Shown here one piece after another: positions 39,031 to 41,925 of a DNA stretch of 41,925 nucleotides. The DNA comes from Planctomycetales bacterium. Its GTDB lineage: Bacteria > Omnitrophota > Gorgyraeia > Zapsychrales > Zapsychraceae. Made by a program: the position numbers and the translations under genes. Where the stretch lies: the NCBI GenBank assembly GCA_005239675.1, contig SBBO01000039.1, positions 1 through 41,925 of the forward strand. Reading direction: 5' to 3'. Numbering within the stretch: the stretch's first letter is position 1; each line of letters starts with the position of its first letter. The notes under the pieces are model-generated. The model was given only the letters and a program-made list of their open reading frames with translations, was not told the DNA's origin and made no database searches.

Positions 39031-40620
39031 ATGATCAACAAGATATTGATTAGTGACCAATTAGCTGAAGAAGGCGTTGCCATATTAAAAGCCATCAAAG
39101 AATTCCAGGTGGATTGTCAATATAATTTGACTTCCGATCAACTTAAGAAAATCATTAAGGACTACGATGCCCTCATTGTCCGCAGCGCGACCAAGGTAAG
39201 CGCGGATATTATTAAAGAGGCGGACCGTCTAAAATTCATCGGGCGCGCGGGGGTAGGTTTGGATAATGTTGACCTCAAGGCAGCGACCCAAAAAGGCATC
39301 GTCACCATGAATACACCGGCAGGCAATACGACCTCGACTGCCGAACATACCATGAGTCTCATTATGGCCCTTTCTCGCAATATCCCGCAGGCCTGTGCAT
39401 CCATGAAGGCCGGAAAATGGGAGCGATCCAAATTTAGCGGAGTGGAACTGTATGGAAAGACATTGGGGATCATAGGTTTTGGCCGTATCGGTTCCACGAT
39501 CGCAAGATATGCCAAGGCCTTTGGTATGTCTGTGCTTGTCTTTGATCCTTACATTTCTCTAGAAGCTGCGACGCATGCTGGGGTACAGATGGCCCAGATG
39601 ACGGTCGTGTTGCAAGAATCCGATTACATCACCATTCATATCCCTAAGACGACAGAGACAACCAATCTTATTTCTGAACAACAATTTGAATTAATGAAGA
39701 AAACGGCTCGTTTGATAAATTGTGCCCGAGGCGGGATTGTGGATGAAGCTGCATTGGCCAAGGCATTATCCGATAAGCGTATCGCTGGCGCAGCGCTGGA
39801 TGTCTTTATCGAAGAACCCCTCGCACCTAATTCCCCATTACTCAAGCTTGATAATTGTATTATGACACCCCATCTAGGCGCCTCCACCTCAGAGGCCCAA
39901 ATCAATGTGGCCATCGAAATAGCTGAATCGATCCGTAACGCCCTTTTGGGAAGAGGTATCGTCAATGCAGCCAATTTTCCTACCGTTGATGCGCAGGCCT
40001 ACAAAACACTGGAACCCTACATTGATCTGGCATACCGGATGGGTAAATTCGCCGGGCAACTAATCAACGGACGCATTAATACTATTCAAATTACCTATAA
40101 TGGACTCATGACGAAATACAAAGTAGCGCCAGTGACGCTCTCTCTAGTTAACGGTCTTTTAACACCAATTCTAGGCGAGACCGTCAATTTCATCAATGCC
40201 CTGGAGGTGGCCAAGGAAAGGGCTATCAATGTCAAAGAAATTGTGTCCACCCAAGAAGAAGAGTTTGTGAATTCCATTCAGATGGAAGTCAAGACCGACA
40301 AAGAGCCCTTTATCATCCTGGGAACGTTGTCCGCCAACCAGCGGCCGCGCATTGTTAAAATCAATAAGGTCTATGTGGAGGCCATCCCTGATGGATATAT
40401 CTTATTTATTCATAACAATGATAAGCCCGGCTTAGTCGCTGCCATAGGGGCGATTCTAGCGCAAGCCAATGTTAATATCGCAGGTATCACCCTGGGGCGA
40501 GAAGCGCCTGGTGGACTTGCCATCAGTGCAGTTAATATCGATAGTAATATCCCTGAAAAGGCGATCGAACGTTTGCGTAACACTCAAGACGTTCTCTATG
40601 TCAAACTCCTCAAGGTCTAA
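39031..40620 (+). CDS. serA: D-3-phosphoglycerate dehydrogenase (long form with C-terminal ACT domain)
   Basis: LIVRSATKVSADII, GRAGVGLDNVDLKAATQKGI, GKTLGIIGFGRIGSTIARYAKAFGM, NCARGGIVDEAAL; ACT-like end HNNDKPGLVAAIGAILAQANVNIAGITLGR. ATG 39031 preferred over TTG 39013. Confidence 0.95.
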   Translation: MINKILISDQLAEEGVAILKAIKEFQVDCQYNLTSDQLKKIIKDYDALIVRSATKVSADIIKEADRLKFIGRAGVGLDNVDLKAATQKGIVTMNTPAGNTTSTAEHTMSLIMALSRNIPQACASMKAGKWERSKFSGVELYGKTLGIIGFGRIGSTIARYAKAFGMSVLVFDPYISLEAATHAGVQMAQMTVVLQESDYITIHIPKTTETTNLISEQQFELMKKTARLINCARGGIVDEAALAKALSDKRIAGAALDVFIEEPLAPNSPLLKLDNCIMTPHLGASTSEAQINVAIEIAESIRNALLGRGIVNAANFPTVDAQAYKTLEPYIDLAYRMGKFAGQLINGRINTIQITYNGLMTKYKVAPVTLSLVNGLLTPILGETVNFINALEVAKERAINVKEIVSTQEEEFVNSIQMEVKTDKEPFIILGTLSANQRPRIVKINKVYVEAIPDGYILFIHNNDKPGLVAAIGAILAQANVNIAGITLGREAPGGLAISAVNIDSNIPEKAIERLRNTQDVLYVKLLKV

Positions 40621-40642
40621 TGATTGAATACCAAGAGATCGC

Positions 40643-41920
40643 ATGGCGATGAATATTGTTGTTGTTGGCTCACAATGGGGGGATGAAGGTAAGGGTAAGC
40701 TAATTGATATCCTTTCGGCTCATAGCGACATTACCGTGCGCTATCAGGGGGGCAATAATGCTGGACACACGGTCGTGGTGAGAGACAAAGAATATGTCTT
40801 TCATCTATTGCCCTCAGCCATCCTACATAAAGGAAAGGTCTGTGTCGTAGCCAATGGTTGCGTCATTGACCCCCAGGCTATTTTAAATGAAATGGAGGAT
40901 TTGAAGCGCCGCGCCATTAAGGTTGACAGCATTTGTTTAAAGATTTCCGGCCTCGCTCATGTGGTTATGCCCTACCATCGCATCCTGGATGGTTTACGGG
41001 AATCAAAACGCAAGAATAAAATCGGCACAACTGGCCGCGGTATAGGGCCGTGCTATGCAGATAAAGTCACCCGTTGTGGAATTCGAATGATTGACCTGTT
41101 GAACCCCCGAATCTTCAAATCTAAACTCGAGGATAACTTATCAGAGAAAAATGAAATCTTTAAAGAGGTCTTTGATACACAAGGCTTCTCGCTTGAGAAA
41201 GTTTATGCAGAATATCTTGATTACGGCAGGAGATTGGCCCCTTATATTTGCGATACAGCGCTGTATCTTAACCGAGCCATGGATCGCGGTAAGTCAGTCC
41301 TGTTCGAAGGAGCGCAAGGGACATTCTTGGACATCGACTTTGGGACATATCCTTTTGTGACCTCATCTAATACTATTGTCGGTGGGCTTTGTGCCGGCAG
41401 CGGGATTGCACCAACACGCATCAATAAGACCATCGCCTGTGTCAAGGCGTATACAACCCGTGTGGGCGAGGGGCCGTTTCCAACGGAATTTTCTTCAAGC
41501 CTAAAAGATGAAATCCGCATTAAAGGAAAAGAGTTTGGAGCAACCACTGGTCGCCCGCGGCGGTGTGGTTGGTTTGACAGCGTCCTGGTGCGGCATTCAA
41601 TTATTATTAATGGTGCCCATGAACTAGCAATCATGAAGCTGGATGTGCTTTCTGGTTTAAAGGAAATTAAGATATGTAGGCGGTATAAATACAAAGGCAA
41701 AACTTATAAAGATTTCCCTATGGATTTTGAAGTCTTAAGCAATGCCCAGCCGATTTATGAGGAACTAACCGGTTGGCAAGCGGATATTAGTGGCATTCGT
41801 CGGTATGCACAGCTTCCTTCGCAGGCACGCGCCTATGTAGAGCGACTGGAAGATTTGTTGAAAGTGGGGGTTCGATACATTTCTATTGGGACAAGGCGCG
41901 AAGATATTATTATTCGATAG
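40643..41920 (+). CDS. purA: Adenylosuccinate synthetase
   Basis: VVVGSQWGDEGKGKLIDILS, VRYQGGNNAGHTVV, TTGRGIGPCYADKVTR, FEGAQGTFLDIDFGTYPFVTSSNT, GVGEGPFPTE-like region (TRVGEGPFPTEF). Confidence 0.97.
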   Translation: MAMNIVVVGSQWGDEGKGKLIDILSAHSDITVRYQGGNNAGHTVVVRDKEYVFHLLPSAILHKGKVCVVANGCVIDPQAILNEMEDLKRRAIKVDSICLKISGLAHVVMPYHRILDGLRESKRKNKIGTTGRGIGPCYADKVTRCGIRMIDLLNPRIFKSKLEDNLSEKNEIFKEVFDTQGFSLEKVYAEYLDYGRRLAPYICDTALYLNRAMDRGKSVLFEGAQGTFLDIDFGTYPFVTSSNTIVGGLCAGSGIAPTRINKTIACVKAYTTRVGEGPFPTEFSSSLKDEIRIKGKEFGATTGRPRRCGWFDSVLVRHSIIINGAHELAIMKLDVLSGLKEIKICRRYKYKGKTYKDFPMDFEVLSNAQPIYEELTGWQADISGIRRYAQLPSQARAYVERLEDLLKVGVRYISIGTRREDIIIR

Positions 41921-41925
41921 ATTTA

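Noticed and set aside
41242-41700. 152-aa antisense ORF within purA
   Set aside because: Shadow ORF opposite conserved purA.

Overview
The window is 41,925 bp and is almost entirely a tightly packed set of bacterial housekeeping genes. Every confidently called gene is on the + strand. Gene content and protein style suggest a diderm, LPS-making bacterium, perhaps of the Omnitrophota/OP3 type, but that placement is inference only. Order: rpsB-tsf-pyrH-frr; three tRNAs (Lys-UUU, Leu-UAG, Gly-GCC); a structured repeat-bearing intergenic region; ptsN-like EIIA, yvcK, HPr, EI; nucleotidyltransferase; metK-ahcY; ilvC, methyltransferase, leuA; aroE, prepilin peptidase, aroK; dprA-topA-xerC/D; a long LPS block (waaA, lpxK, lpxL fused to an ELM1-like domain, GT4 fused to GT9, GT4, three GT9 genes, hldE1/rfaE1-like kinase, kdsB, kdsA, kdsD, kdsC, lptC-lptA fusion, lptB); trigger factor, clpP; class-V aminotransferase, serA, purA. 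I see no CRISPR array, transposase, phage or defence island. The observations most worth a second look are: (1) three domain fusions in the LPS block (LpxL-ELM1, GT4-GT9, LptC-LptA); (2) a trigger factor that appears to lack its FKBP/PPIase domain; (3) a 42-bp perfectly duplicated palindromic repeat nested in other inverted repeats after tRNA-Gly; (4) a regulatory-PTS/YvcK gene cluster. All functional calls come from reading motifs by eye; no searches were run.
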